Shown piece by piece: positions 50,059-58,585 of a stretch of 64,000 nt of DNA. Position 1 is the stretch's first letter, and every line of letters starts with the position of its first letter. The notes beneath the pieces are model-generated. The model searched no databases and was not told the origin of the DNA. It saw only the letters and a program-made list of their open reading frames with translations. The stretch comes from Sphaerisporangium sp. TRM90804 (GTDB taxonomy: Bacteria; Actinomycetota; Actinomycetes; Streptosporangiales; Streptosporangiaceae): positions 124,001 to 188,000 of the forward strand of contig NZ_JARWAC010000016.1 in NCBI RefSeq assembly GCF_029846175.1, written 5' to 3'. A program made the translations under genes and the position numbers.

Positions 50059-51486
50059 ATGACGTGGTGGCAGGGTGAACCGGAGGCGGCCGTTGCGTGG
50101 CCCGCCGTGCCGAAGCCCCGCTCGCCCGAGCCCCCCGGCCAGGGCGAGCCCACCGAGGGCGAGCTGCTGGGCCCCGCCCAGGCGGGCGAGCCCGGAGCCG
50201 CCCACCGGCTCGGCCGCCTGTACGCCCAGCGCGGCGACCGGGCGGCGGCCCGCCACTGGTGGGAGCGGGCGGCGGCGGGCGGGAACATCGACAGCGCCTA
50301 CAACCTCGGCATCTGGCACGAGAAACACGGCAGCCTGGACGACGCCATCACCTGGTACGAGTTCGCCGCCGGGGCCGGGGACGCCGAGGCGGCCGTCAAC
50401 CTGGCCACCCTTCTCCTGGAGCAGCGCGGCGACGTCCGGGGAGCGCGCCACTGGTACGAGACCGCGGCCGGCACCGGGTCGCGCCCGGCCGCCCGCAGGC
50501 TGGCCCTGCTGTGCGAGGACATCGGGGACGCCACGGCGGCCCGCGAGTGGCACCACCGCGCCGCCTCGGCCGGCGACCTCGCCTCGGCCCACGACCTGGC
50601 GTTCCTCAACTACGCCTCCGGTGACGAGGGCCCCGCCCGCGCCTGGTGGGAGTACGCCGCCCGCGGCGGGCACCCCGACGCCGCCTACCACCTCGGCCGG
50701 CTGCTGCACGCCGGCCGCGACCCCGAGGGCGCCGAGGCGCTGTACCGGCTGGCGGCCAAGGCCGACCACCCGGGCGCGGCGTCCCAGCTCGGCAGGCTGG
50801 CGCTGGCCCGTCGTGACCTGCGGACGGCCCGCGCCTGGTTCGAGCGCGCCGCGCACTTCGGCAGGGTGGACGACCAGCGCATGGCGGGATTCGTCTGCGT
50901 CGAGCTGGAGGACGCCCGCGCGGCCAGCCACTGGTTCGGCCGCGCGGCGGCGAGCGGCGACCCGGAGTCGGCGTACAACTTCGGGCTGCTCCTGATCGCC
51001 GAGCACAACGACCTGCGCGGCGGCCGTCACTGGCTGCGCCAGGCCGCCCTGGCCGGGCACCAGGGCGCCGCGCAGGAGCTGGACACGCTCCAGTCGGTGA
51101 TCGGCGACGCCGCCGACGGCGCGCCCCGCGAGCCGGCCGCGGCTCCGGCGGCCCTGGACCGCCCGGTGGAGCCGGAGCTGGCCGCCAGGGCCGAGCTGGC
51201 CGTCGCGTCGGCCGGGCGGCGCGGCGGCACCGTGCTGCGCCTGGCCGACCTCGCCGAGATCCTCGGCACCTGGGACGTGCTGACCCGGCGGCTCAGGGAG
51301 CAGCCGGCGGACGTGGCGGCGTGGCTGGCCGACAGGAGCGGCCTGCCGGTCACCGCCGTCGAGCACCTGGCCTCGGTGCGCCTGACGCTGGTGCGCCCCG
51401 GCACCGCCCCCTGGCCCACCCCCGCCGAGGTCGAGCACGTGCTGGCGACCTGCCGCGCCCTGCGCAAGCGCCTGGGCGCCGGCTGA
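50059..51486 (+). CDS. Sel1-like repeat protein
   Basis: The 475-residue protein starts MTWWQGEPEAAVAWP and contains about nine helical repeats of roughly 35 residues across residues 40-350 (for example ARHWWERAAAGGNIDSAYNL, ARAWWEYAARGGHPDAAYHL, ASHWFGRAAASGDPESAYNF), the Sel1/MYND TPR-like family. The C-terminal 100 residues are a separate helical domain without recognised signature. It has no signal peptide, so it acts in the cytoplasm as a scaffold or regulator. It shares its fold, but little sequence, with the repeat protein at 32399. Confidence 0.83.
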   Translation: MTWWQGEPEAAVAWPAVPKPRSPEPPGQGEPTEGELLGPAQAGEPGAAHRLGRLYAQRGDRAAARHWWERAAAGGNIDSAYNLGIWHEKHGSLDDAITWYEFAAGAGDAEAAVNLATLLLEQRGDVRGARHWYETAAGTGSRPAARRLALLCEDIGDATAAREWHHRAASAGDLASAHDLAFLNYASGDEGPARAWWEYAARGGHPDAAYHLGRLLHAGRDPEGAEALYRLAAKADHPGAASQLGRLALARRDLRTARAWFERAAHFGRVDDQRMAGFVCVELEDARAASHWFGRAAASGDPESAYNFGLLLIAEHNDLRGGRHWLRQAALAGHQGAAQELDTLQSVIGDAADGAPREPAAAPAALDRPVEPELAARAELAVASAGRRGGTVLRLADLAEILGTWDVLTRRLREQPADVAAWLADRSGLPVTAVEHLASVRLTLVRPGTAPWPTPAEVEHVLATCRALRKRLGAG

Positions 51487-51541
51487 GGCCGTCACCGGTA
51501 CGCGAAGGGTGCACCGCCGGTCGGCGCCCCGGGCCCGCCTC

Positions 51542-51718
51542 GTGGGCGAACGACCACGACCCGCACCCCTCGCCCGCGTAGGCGGGGGAGGCGTCAGCGC
51601 CGGCCGGGACGGATCAGGCCCGACCGGTGGGCGAACGACCACGACCCGCACCCCTCGCCCGCGTAGGCGGGGGAGGCGGGGGAGGCGTCAGCGCCAGCCG
51701 GGACGGATCAGGCCCGAC
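51542..51718. repeat. Tandem duplication of the 3' end of the response regulator gene
   Basis: A segment of about 82 bases at 51542-51623 recurs at 51627-51718, the second copy with a nine-base expansion of GGGGGAGGC type. The right-hand copy contains the last ten codons and stop of the response regulator gene; the left-hand copy is a vestige of the same 3' end downstream of it. Shared blocks include GGGCGAACGACCACGACCCG and GGGACGGATCAGGCCCGAC. Confidence 0.85.
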
Positions 51719-52335
51719 TCGTAGGCGATCACCACGAGCTGCGCGCGGTCGCGGGCCTGGAGCTTCATCATGACCCGGCTGACGTGGGTCTTGGCGGTCG
51801 CCGGCGCCATGAACAGGCCGGCGGCGATCTCGTCGTTCGTCATCCCGGAGCCGACCAGCGCGAACACCTCGCGCTCGCGCTCGGTGAGCCGCCCGAGCCG
51901 GGCCGCCTCCTGCGGCTCCTTGGCCTTGGAGGCGTACTCGGCGATCAGCCGCCGGGTGACGCTGGGGGACAGCAGGGCCTCGCCCGCCGCGACGACCCGC
52001 ACAGCCTGGATCAGCTCGGCCGGTTCGGTGTCCTTGACCAGGAAGCCGCTGGCGCCGCCGCGCAACGCCTCGAAGACGTACTCGTCCAGCTCGAAGGTGG
52101 TCAGGATGATGATCCGCACGTCCTCGGGCATCTTCCGGGTGGCGGTCAGGCCGTCCATGCCCGGCATGCGGACGTCCATGAGCACGACGTCGGGCCGGTG
52201 CAGCTCGGCGAGCCGCACGGCCTCGGCCCCGTCGGGCGCCTCGGCCACCACCGTGATGCCCTCCTGGGCGTCCAGCAGCGCGCGGAACCCCGCGCGGACG
52301 AGGGCCTGGTCGTCCGCCAGCAGTACCTCGATCAC
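51688..52335 (-). CDS. NarL/LuxR-family response regulator
   Basis: The GTG at 52335 overlaps the kinase stop in the sequence GTGA, a coupled pair. The 215-residue protein has a receiver domain with acidic pocket Asp8/Asp9, phospho-acceptor Asp54 (VVLMDVRMPGMDGL) and Lys in FLVKDTEP, and a LuxR-type output helix-turn-helix (LTEREREVFALVGSGMTNDE, TAKTHVSRVMMKLQARDRAQ). It is activated by the adjacent DesK/NarX-like kinase. Direct repeats upstream of the operon (53530) may be its own target. The open frame extends far upstream through the kinase antisense, but that is not coding. Confidence 0.92.
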   Translation of the reverse strand: MIEVLLADDQALVRAGFRALLDAQEGITVVAEAPDGAEAVRLAELHRPDVVLMDVRMPGMDGLTATRKMPEDVRIIILTTFELDEYVFEALRGGASGFLVKDTEPAELIQAVRVVAAGEALLSPSVTRRLIAEYASKAKEPQEAARLGRLTEREREVFALVGSGMTNDEIAAGLFMAPATAKTHVSRVMMKLQARDRAQLVVIAYESGLIRPGWR

Positions 52336-53510
52336 CCGGTGTCCTCCGCCGCAGGGGGGATGGGGAGGCGGGCGTCGACGCGGAACCCGGCCTGGTGGGG
52401 CCGGGCGGTCAGCGCCCCGCCGAGCGCGGCGGCCCGCTCCCGCATGCCCGGGATGCCGTCGCCGCCGCCCTCGCCGGTCAGCGCGCCCGGCCCGGCGGGC
52501 CCGGTGTCGTCGACCCTGACGCGAAGCTCCTTCGCCCCGTACTCCAGCGTCACCGCGGCCCGCGCGCCCGGCGCGTGCTTGTGGACGTTGGTGAGCGACT
52601 CCTGGACGATCCGGTACGCGGCCCGGTCGACCCCCGGCGGCAGGTCGCGGGGCACTCCGGCGACCCGCTTGGTGACGCCGGGACCGGCCCGCTGGATCAG
52701 CTCGTCGAGCTGGTCGAGCCCGGCCGTGGGGGCCCGGGGCGCGCCGTCGCGCAGCACGCCCAGCACCGAGCGCATCTCGGTCAGCACGTCCTTGCTGGCC
52801 TGCTTGATCGTGACCAGGGCCGTGCGAGCCTGCTCGGGGTGCTCGTCGGTCAGGTGCAGGGCCGTGGAGGCCTGGACGTGGATCAGCGAGATGCTGTGCC
52901 CCAGCACGTCGTGCAGCTCCTGCGCCATCGTCAGCCGCTCCTCGCTGGCCTGCCGCCTGGCCTCCTCCTCGGCGACGCGCTCGCGCTCCACGGCCTGGTC
53001 GCGCCGCACCCGCAGGACCTCCGAGGCCGTCAGCACCACCAGGATGATCGCGCCGACGGCCACGTGGTGGAACCAGCCGGCCGGGATGGGGATCAGCCAG
53101 GTGGCGTAGACGGCGAAGAACAGGAAGGTGACACCCGACGCGACCCAGGCGGCGCGCCGGTGCCCGGTGAGGACGGCGTTGACGATCGCGACGACCGGGC
53201 TGACGAACACCGGGCCGTAGGCGTACCCGGCCAGGACGTAGGCACAGGTGGCAGTGGTGGTCACCCATAACGCGAGCACGGGATGGGAGCGGCGCGCGAG
53301 CAGGGCCGGCGGCCCGGCCGACAGCAGCGCGAACCCGTACACGTCGAGGGGGACGCGCGTGTCCGGGGAGTACGGGTCGATCTGACCGTTCTGCGCGCCC
53401 ATGGAGCCCCAGAGCTGCGTCACGCCCACGGCGATCGGCATCAGCGGCTCGAACCGGTGGGATGGTCGCGTCGGCACTCCCAAAAGGTATGTCTCCCCGC
53501 TGACCAGCAC
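52332..53510 (-). CDS. HisKA_3-type sensor histidine kinase
   Basis: The 392-residue protein has four or five N-terminal membrane helices (residues 25-165, a DUF7134-like sensor region), a coiled-coil stretch rich in Glu and Arg, and the HisKA_3 box with phospho-His200 in MAQELHDVLGHSISLIHVQA. The C-terminal ATPase has RIVQESLTNVHKHAPGARAA and GDGIPGMRERAAALGGALTA. The ATG at 53510 directly abuts GGGGGAGG, so a downstream TTG or GTG (about ten codons in) may be the real start. The signal sensed is unknown. Confidence 0.9.
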   Translation of the reverse strand: MLVSGETYLLGVPTRPSHRFEPLMPIAVGVTQLWGSMGAQNGQIDPYSPDTRVPLDVYGFALLSAGPPALLARRSHPVLALWVTTTATCAYVLAGYAYGPVFVSPVVAIVNAVLTGHRRAAWVASGVTFLFFAVYATWLIPIPAGWFHHVAVGAIILVVLTASEVLRVRRDQAVERERVAEEEARRQASEERLTMAQELHDVLGHSISLIHVQASTALHLTDEHPEQARTALVTIKQASKDVLTEMRSVLGVLRDGAPRAPTAGLDQLDELIQRAGPGVTKRVAGVPRDLPPGVDRAAYRIVQESLTNVHKHAPGARAAVTLEYGAKELRVRVDDTGPAGPGALTGEGGGDGIPGMRERAAALGGALTARPHQAGFRVDARLPIPPAAEDTG

Positions 53511-53529
53511 ATCCTCCCCCGGTCGCAGC

Positions 53530-53583
53530 GCCGCCTACGGTGAGCGGAGTACAGCCGCCTACAGTCGGCGGAGTACGGCCGCC
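53530..53583. repeat. 24-base direct repeats upstream of the two-component operon
   Basis: Units starting GCCGCCTAC at 53530 and 53554 are 24 bases long and differ at four or so positions, with a third partial unit at 53578. Both contain GGAGTAC. They lie 20 bases upstream of the kinase gene and may be regulator binding sites. Confidence 0.6.
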
Positions 53584-53715
53584 CGCCGGGCGGGGGAGCG
53601 GGCGGCGCCGCCGCGCACGGCCGCGGGGACGGGCCGGCACCGTTTCGATCACCATTGACCCCGGTCGCGCGGCTGTGAGTGAATGCTCGTGCGCGATCGA
53701 GGAATGAGGTCTGAC

Positions 53716-55554
53716 ATGAGCTCGCACCGCCTTGCCATCCCGCTCGCTGGGGCCGCCGTATCCCTTGCGCTGGTCGCCCCGCCCGCGTACGCGCTGGAAC
53801 CGGGGCCCGGGCAGGCCGGCCAGGCCACCGCGCAGCGGCACGCGCCGCCGGCCAAGGTGCCGGTAGCCGAGGGGTACGGCGGAGCGGTCTCGACCGTCGA
53901 CCTCGACGCCAGCAAGGCCGCGCTGGAGATCCTCAAGCAGGGCGGCAACGCCATGGACGCCGCCGTCGCGGGCGCCGCCGCCCTCGGCGTCACCGAGCCC
54001 TACTCCGCCGGCCTGGCCGGCGGCGGGTTCGTCGTCTACTACGACTCCCGGCGCGGCAAGGTCTTCACCATCGACGGCCGCGAGAAGGCTCCACAGGCGA
54101 TGACCGAGACCTCGTTCCAGGAGAACGGCGTCGCGATCCCCTTCGCCGAGGCCGTGAGCAGCGGGCTCTCGGCGGGCGTCCCGGGCAGCGTGGCCCAGTG
54201 GGAGCTGGCCCTGCGCCGGTTCGGCACGGTCTCGTTGCGGCAGGCGCTCAAGCCCGCGGCCGACCTCGCCGCGCGGGGCTTCGTCGTCGACCAGACGTTC
54301 TACGACCAGACCGCGCAGAACGCCGCGCGCTTCGCCGACTTCACCTCCACCGCCGCCCTGTTCCTGCCCAACGGCGCCCCGCCGCCGGTCGGCTCGGTCT
54401 TCCGCAACCCCGACCTGGCCAACACCTACCGCGAGCTGGGCCGCCGCGGCGGCGACTGGCTGTACGGCGGCAGGCTGGGCGAGGAGGTCGTCGCCACGGT
54501 CAAGAGGCCGCCGGTCAGGCCGGGCGCCACCCGGGTGGTGCGGCCCGGCCTGATGGAGGTCTCCGACCTGCGGGCCTACCGTGCCGTGGAGCGACCGGCC
54601 GCCAAGGTCGAGTTCAAGGGCATGGACGTCTACGGCATGGCGCCGCCGTCCTCGGGCGGCTCGACGGTCGGCGAGGCGCTCAACATCCTCGACGCGCTGC
54701 CGAGCGTCGGCCTGCACGAGTACCTGGAGGCGTCCCGACTGGCCTTCGCCGACCGCAACAAGTACGTCGGCGACCCCGGCTACGTCGACGTGCCGCTCAG
54801 GGGGCTGCTGTCCGACGGCTTCGCCAAGGAGCGCGCCTGCCTGATCGGCGAGAACGCCATGGCGCACCCGGCCCCGGCGGGCACGCCCGACGGCGACTAC
54901 ACCGGGTGCCAGGTCGAGGGCACGTCCGTCGAACCGTCGAAGGGCGGCGCGGCGGAGAACCCCGAGGGCCCGGAGACCACGCACCTGGTCGTGGCCGACC
55001 GCTGGGGCGACGTCGCGGCCTACAACATCACGATCGAGCAGACCGGCGGCAACGGCATCGTGGTCCCCGGGCGCGGCGTCCTGCTCAACAACGAGCTGAC
55101 CGACTTCACCTTCGGCCCGGCTCCCGGCGACCCCAACCTGCCGGCGCCGGGCAAGCGCCCGCGTTCCTCGATGTCCCCGACGATCGTGCTCAAGCACGGC
55201 AAGCCGCTGCTCGCCGTCGGCTCGCCCGGCGGGTCCACGATCATCACGACCGTGCTGCAGATCCTGGTGAACCGCTACGAGTTCGGCATGTCCCTGCCCG
55301 AGGCGCTGCTGGCGCCCAGGGCGACCCAGCGCAACACCGCCACCACCCAGGCGGAGCAGGCGTTCATCGACCGCTACGGCGCCGAGCTCACCGCGCGCGG
55401 CCACAAGCTGGATCCCGTGCCCGGCCCGCCGGCCGGCGAGATCGGCGCGGCGACCGCCCTGGAGTTCCTGGGACGCGGCAAGGTGCAGGCCGTCGCCGAG
55501 ACCTGGCGCAGGGGCGGCGGCAGCGCCCTCACCGTCACCCCGGCCCGCCCCTGA
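53716..55554 (+). CDS. ggt: Gamma-glutamyltransferase
   Basis: The ATG at 53716 gives 612 residues with an N-terminal signal peptide (RLAIPLAGAAVSLALVAPPA, cleavage near AYA). The precursor carries the self-cleavage motif at Thr421 (GPETTHLVVADRWGDVAAYN), the gamma-glutamyl binding TDFTFGPAPG region, RPRSSMSPTIVLKHGKPLL and the oxyanion segment VGSPGGSTIITTVLQI. The mature two-chain enzyme works outside the membrane, hydrolysing or transferring gamma-glutamyl groups from glutathione and similar peptides. A FASTA-level match to the family is clear. It is divergent from the kinase operon. Confidence 0.94.
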   Translation: MSSHRLAIPLAGAAVSLALVAPPAYALEPGPGQAGQATAQRHAPPAKVPVAEGYGGAVSTVDLDASKAALEILKQGGNAMDAAVAGAAALGVTEPYSAGLAGGGFVVYYDSRRGKVFTIDGREKAPQAMTETSFQENGVAIPFAEAVSSGLSAGVPGSVAQWELALRRFGTVSLRQALKPAADLAARGFVVDQTFYDQTAQNAARFADFTSTAALFLPNGAPPPVGSVFRNPDLANTYRELGRRGGDWLYGGRLGEEVVATVKRPPVRPGATRVVRPGLMEVSDLRAYRAVERPAAKVEFKGMDVYGMAPPSSGGSTVGEALNILDALPSVGLHEYLEASRLAFADRNKYVGDPGYVDVPLRGLLSDGFAKERACLIGENAMAHPAPAGTPDGDYTGCQVEGTSVEPSKGGAAENPEGPETTHLVVADRWGDVAAYNITIEQTGGNGIVVPGRGVLLNNELTDFTFGPAPGDPNLPAPGKRPRSSMSPTIVLKHGKPLLAVGSPGGSTIITTVLQILVNRYEFGMSLPEALLAPRATQRNTATTQAEQAFIDRYGAELTARGHKLDPVPGPPAGEIGAATALEFLGRGKVQAVAETWRRGGGSALTVTPARP

Positions 55555-55692
55555 CCTGCGGCCACGGCGGCGGGCGCCCGGCCCGCCGCCTCCGCGGCCC
55601 CGCCCCGTGCCGCCCCCGTGCCGGCGGTGTGCGGGCACGGGAGAAGCGCCGTCGGCGTAGGCCGGCGGCGCCAGGGACACCCGGTAGAGGCG

Positions 55693-55866
55693 TCAGCGAA
55701 GCAGCAGGAACACCACTACGGCGACGACGATGACAGCGGCGACGGCGGCGATGGCGGGGACCAGGTAGGACGGCCGCTGCGGCTTGGCGGCCTCGGGCTC
55801 CTGATTCTGGGCGAAGGCCTTGAAAGCTTGCGTGTTCCCCGCCGGGTCGATCTGTGGCTCGGACAT
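55693..55866 (-). CDS. Small single-pass membrane protein
   Basis: A 57-residue frame from the ATG at 55866 encodes a hydrophilic N-terminus (MSEPQIDPAGNTQAFKAFAQ, then NQEPEAAKPQRPS) and one C-terminal membrane helix (YLVPAIAAVAAVIVVAVVVF, ending LLLR). It has the high third-position GC of real genes. It lies between ggt (convergent) and the divergent SURF1 gene. Family and role are unknown. Confidence 0.65.
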   Translation of the reverse strand: MSEPQIDPAGNTQAFKAFAQNQEPEAAKPQRPSYLVPAIAAVAAVIVVAVVVFLLLR

Positions 55867-56016
55867 GGGACGACTTTAGCCACCACGGAAGGCCACATGG
55901 CGCCGTTTATGCCAGTTCGGCCTCGGAGTTCTGTATGGCGAGACGCCCGTCCGCCCCTCCCGCGCCCGGCCAGGTCCGAGGGCCGGACCGCCGGGCGGGG
56001 CGGATAGCGTGGGGGC

Positions 56017-56820
56017 ATGCTCCGGACGCTCTTCTCGCCCCGCCTCGTGGGCCTCCACCTGGTGACGATCGGAGTGCTGATCTCCTTCACGGTGCTCGGC
56101 CGCTGGCAGCTCGGCGTCTTCGAGGAGTCGGCCCGGCCGCACGCCAAGCTCGACCCGGCCCCGGTCGCGATGTCCACGCTGCTCCGGCCCGGCGGGCGCC
56201 TCACGGCCGAGACGATCGGGCGGCGCGTCACCGTCCAGGGCACCTTCGACGCCTCGCGCCAGCTCCTGGTCGCCGAGCGCCTGCCCAACGTGGAGACCGG
56301 CGGCGGCGCGGTGCCCGACAGCGGCTTCTGGCTGCTCACCCCGCTCCGCCTGCCCGAGGGCGGCACGGCCGCCGTCGTGCGCGGCTGGGTGCGTACGGCC
56401 GACGACCCCGCGGTGGCCGTCCCCGAGGGGCAGGTCAGCGTCACCGGGCGCCTGCAGCCGTCGGAGCCGACCGACTTCGCCAGGCGGCGCAGCGCGCCGC
56501 TGCCGCCCGGCCAGGTGGCCACCGTGTCGACCGCGGTGCTGGTCAACGTCTGGCGGGGCGCCGGCGTGCGCGACGGCTTCGTCGTCGCCACGGCCCCGGT
56601 GCCCGGCGCGGCGCCCGTCCGGGCGGTCGACGTGCCCGCCCCCACCGAGGCCGGCGGGTTCAACTGGCGCAACCTCGCCTACGCCGCCCAGTGGTGGATC
56701 TTCGCGGCGTTCGCCGTCTTCATGTGGTTCCACTTCGTGCGCGACGCCGTACGAGGGCGGAAGCGGGACGCCGCCGGCGACGCCCCCGCCCCGGCGCTCG
56801 GCGCGTCCCCCGGGGCGTGA
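56017..56820 (+). CDS. SURF1-family protein (cytochrome oxidase assembly)
   Basis: The 267-residue protein has an N-terminal helix (LVGLHLVTIGVLISFTVLGR, followed by WQL as in SURF1), an exported domain with VQGTFDASRQLLVAERLPN and GFWLLTPLRLPEG, and a C-terminal helix (NLAYAAQWWIFAAFAVFMWF) with the conserved N-x-x-Y-A-x-Q-W signature. SURF1 aids heme a/copper site assembly of cytochrome aa3 oxidase. It is followed on the same strand by a DUF3817 gene, a common pairing in actinobacteria. Confidence 0.9.
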   Translation: MLRTLFSPRLVGLHLVTIGVLISFTVLGRWQLGVFEESARPHAKLDPAPVAMSTLLRPGGRLTAETIGRRVTVQGTFDASRQLLVAERLPNVETGGGAVPDSGFWLLTPLRLPEGGTAAVVRGWVRTADDPAVAVPEGQVSVTGRLQPSEPTDFARRRSAPLPPGQVATVSTAVLVNVWRGAGVRDGFVVATAPVPGAAPVRAVDVPAPTEAGGFNWRNLAYAAQWWIFAAFAVFMWFHFVRDAVRGRKRDAAGDAPAPALGASPGA

Positions 56821-56935
56821 GCCCGCGGCCCGCGCCGCCCGCCGGGCGCGTGCCTGGTCAGACGGCCGCGCGGCCCGGGGGCGGGACCACCCGGAGGGCG
56901 GGATATCGTGTGGAGACCGTTCCCCAAGCGAGGTA

Positions 56936-57253
56936 ATGATCGTCGTGCAATCCGCGCTCAAGCCCTTCCGCGTGATGGCCTACGTCGTCGGCGTCATGCT
57001 GCTCGCCCTGGTGGCCGGCATGGTGCTGAAGTACGGCTTCGGCAACCCCACCCCCGTGGCCGTCATCAGCCCCATCCACGGCTTCGTCTACGCCGTCTAC
57101 CTGCTGACCGCGCTCAACCTCGGTCTCAAGGCACGCTGGACCTGGCCGTACACGCTGGGGGTGCTGCTCGCCGGCACCATCCCGTTCCTGTCGTTCCCGA
57201 TCGAGCGCAAGGTCACCGAACGCGTCCAGGAGCGCATCGCGGCCACCGCCTGA
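56936..57253 (+). CDS. DUF3817 membrane protein
   Basis: The 105-residue protein has three membrane helices; motifs MAYVVGVMLLALVAGMVLKY, ISPIHGFVYAVYLLTALNL and AGTIPFLSFPIERKV are the DUF3817 signature (with His in a helix). A TTG-rich AT patch and GAGG precede the ATG. The family is often found near SURF1 or respiratory genes and is also fused to transporters elsewhere; its function is unproven. The gene is convergent with the next small membrane gene, ten bases apart. Confidence 0.85.
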   Translation: MIVVQSALKPFRVMAYVVGVMLLALVAGMVLKYGFGNPTPVAVISPIHGFVYAVYLLTALNLGLKARWTWPYTLGVLLAGTIPFLSFPIERKVTERVQERIAATA

Positions 57254-57262
57254 GGCGGGCGG

Positions 57263-57454
57263 TCAGCCGCCGATCTGCCGGCGGCGGATGCGGCGGAGCC
57301 GGGTGCGCTGCGACTCGTCGAGCATGAAGTACACGGCGACGGGCGCGGCGAGCAGGCCGAGCACGATCAGCCAGGCGATCAGGTTCGGAAGGATGATGAG
57401 GGCGAGGATCGAGGCGATCCCCGCGCCCAGGTAGTACTTGACGACTGGCGACAT
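57263..57454 (-). CDS. Small two-helix membrane protein
   Basis: The 63-residue product (MSPVVKYYLGAGIASILALI, then a second helix LIAWLIVLGLLAAPVAVYFM) ends in a strongly basic cytosolic tail (LRRIRRRQIGG). Composition and codon bias are those of a real gene. It is convergent with the DUF3817 gene. I do not recognise the family; it may be a conserved actinobacterial membrane peptide. Confidence 0.65.
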   Translation of the reverse strand: MSPVVKYYLGAGIASILALIILPNLIAWLIVLGLLAAPVAVYFMLDESQRTRLRRIRRRQIGG

Positions 57455-57618
57455 TGCCGGGCCCTTCTGCTCGCCGGGCGGGACGGCGCCCCACCGCTGG
57501 TTGTGCTCGTTTCTTCAACGCCGGGGCGCCGGGCGGAGTTCCGGGCGAGGCCCCCCGCGAAGCCGAGGTCGCGGGCGAACGCCCGTCGTCCACGATCCTG
57601 CCGGCCCCGGGAGCCGCC

Positions 57619-58563
57619 TCAGTCGGCCAGGGCCTTGAGCGTCGCCTCACCGCACGGGTCCGCGTCCGTGCTGGCCGGGACCACGGCGACCTCGTCCACG
57701 CCCGCCTCGGCGTACGCGTCCAGGCGGTCCATGATCTCCACCGAGTCGCCGATCAGCGCCACCGCCTCCAGCAGGGCGTCGGGCACCGCCGCGAGCAGCT
57801 CACGCGGGTGCGGCCGGGTCCTGGCGTAGGCGACCACGTCCGCGAACCCCGCCTCGGCGAACATCTCGCCGTAGCCGGGCGCGGCCAGGTACGGCACGAC
57901 GCCTCGGCGGATCTGCTCGATGGCCTCCGGGGCGGGGTTCACGGCGGCCGTGACCCACGCCGCGACCCGCGTCGTGGCGGTGAGCCCGCGAAGCTCGCCC
58001 ACGAGCCGGGCGGCGGACGCCGGGGTCACCAGGTTGAGCACCATGCGGTCGGCCAGCGCGGCGGCACGCACCGCAGAGGGCCCGAACGCCGCGACGGTCA
58101 GCTCCGAACGCGGGGCGGGGAGCCGCAGGTGGTAGCCCTCGCTGGAGACGCGCGTCCCCGCGAAGCCGGACCGTTCGCCGTCCAGCAGCGGCCGCAGCGC
58201 CCGCACCGACTCGGCGAGCGCGGTCCCGGCGCCGGCCCTCGACCGGCCGTGCCATCGCTGGACGACCATGGGGCTGGAGGTCCCGAGCGCCACGTTCACC
58301 GGCCTGCCCGTGAGGTCGGCGACGGACGCGGCGCCCATCGCGATCATCATCGGGTCCCGCACGGTGACCGCCAGCGGCCCGACGGTGAGCGCGACGCGCC
58401 GGGTGCGGGCGCCGACCGCGGTCGCCAGCGCGAAGGCGTCGTAGGTCGCCATCTCGCCCACCCACACCTCGGGGTAGCCGAGCTCGTCGGCGATCCGGGC
58501 CGTGCCCAGCGCCTCGCCGGCGGGGCGGTCCTGCCAGAGGCCGAGGGAGACGCTCAGCCGCAT
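57619..58563 (-). CDS. LLM-class F420-dependent oxidoreductase
   Basis: The 314-residue protein is a luciferase-like TIM barrel: MRLSVSLGLWQDRPAG, IADELGYPEVWVGEMATYDA, VALTVGPLAVTVRDPMMIAM and NVALGTSSPMVVQRWHGR near the cofactor site. Mycobacterial and actinomycete members of this form use F420 rather than FMN. It begins 22 bases after the carotenoid-oxygenase stop and is likely co-transcribed with it. The substrate, perhaps an apocarotenoid or aromatic intermediate, is inferred only from that proximity. Confidence 0.83.
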   Translation of the reverse strand: MRLSVSLGLWQDRPAGEALGTARIADELGYPEVWVGEMATYDAFALATAVGARTRRVALTVGPLAVTVRDPMMIAMGAASVADLTGRPVNVALGTSSPMVVQRWHGRSRAGAGTALAESVRALRPLLDGERSGFAGTRVSSEGYHLRLPAPRSELTVAAFGPSAVRAAALADRMVLNLVTPASAARLVGELRGLTATTRVAAWVTAAVNPAPEAIEQIRRGVVPYLAAPGYGEMFAEAGFADVVAYARTRPHPRELLAAVPDALLEAVALIGDSVEIMDRLDAYAEAGVDEVAVVPASTDADPCGEATLKALAD

Positions 58564-58585
58564 GGGCGGCGCCGGGCGCCCGCGG

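Noticed and set aside
52336-55680. Upstream extension of the response regulator frame
   Set aside because: It is antisense to ggt and out of frame through the kinase; the GTGA overlap at 52335 gives the proper start.
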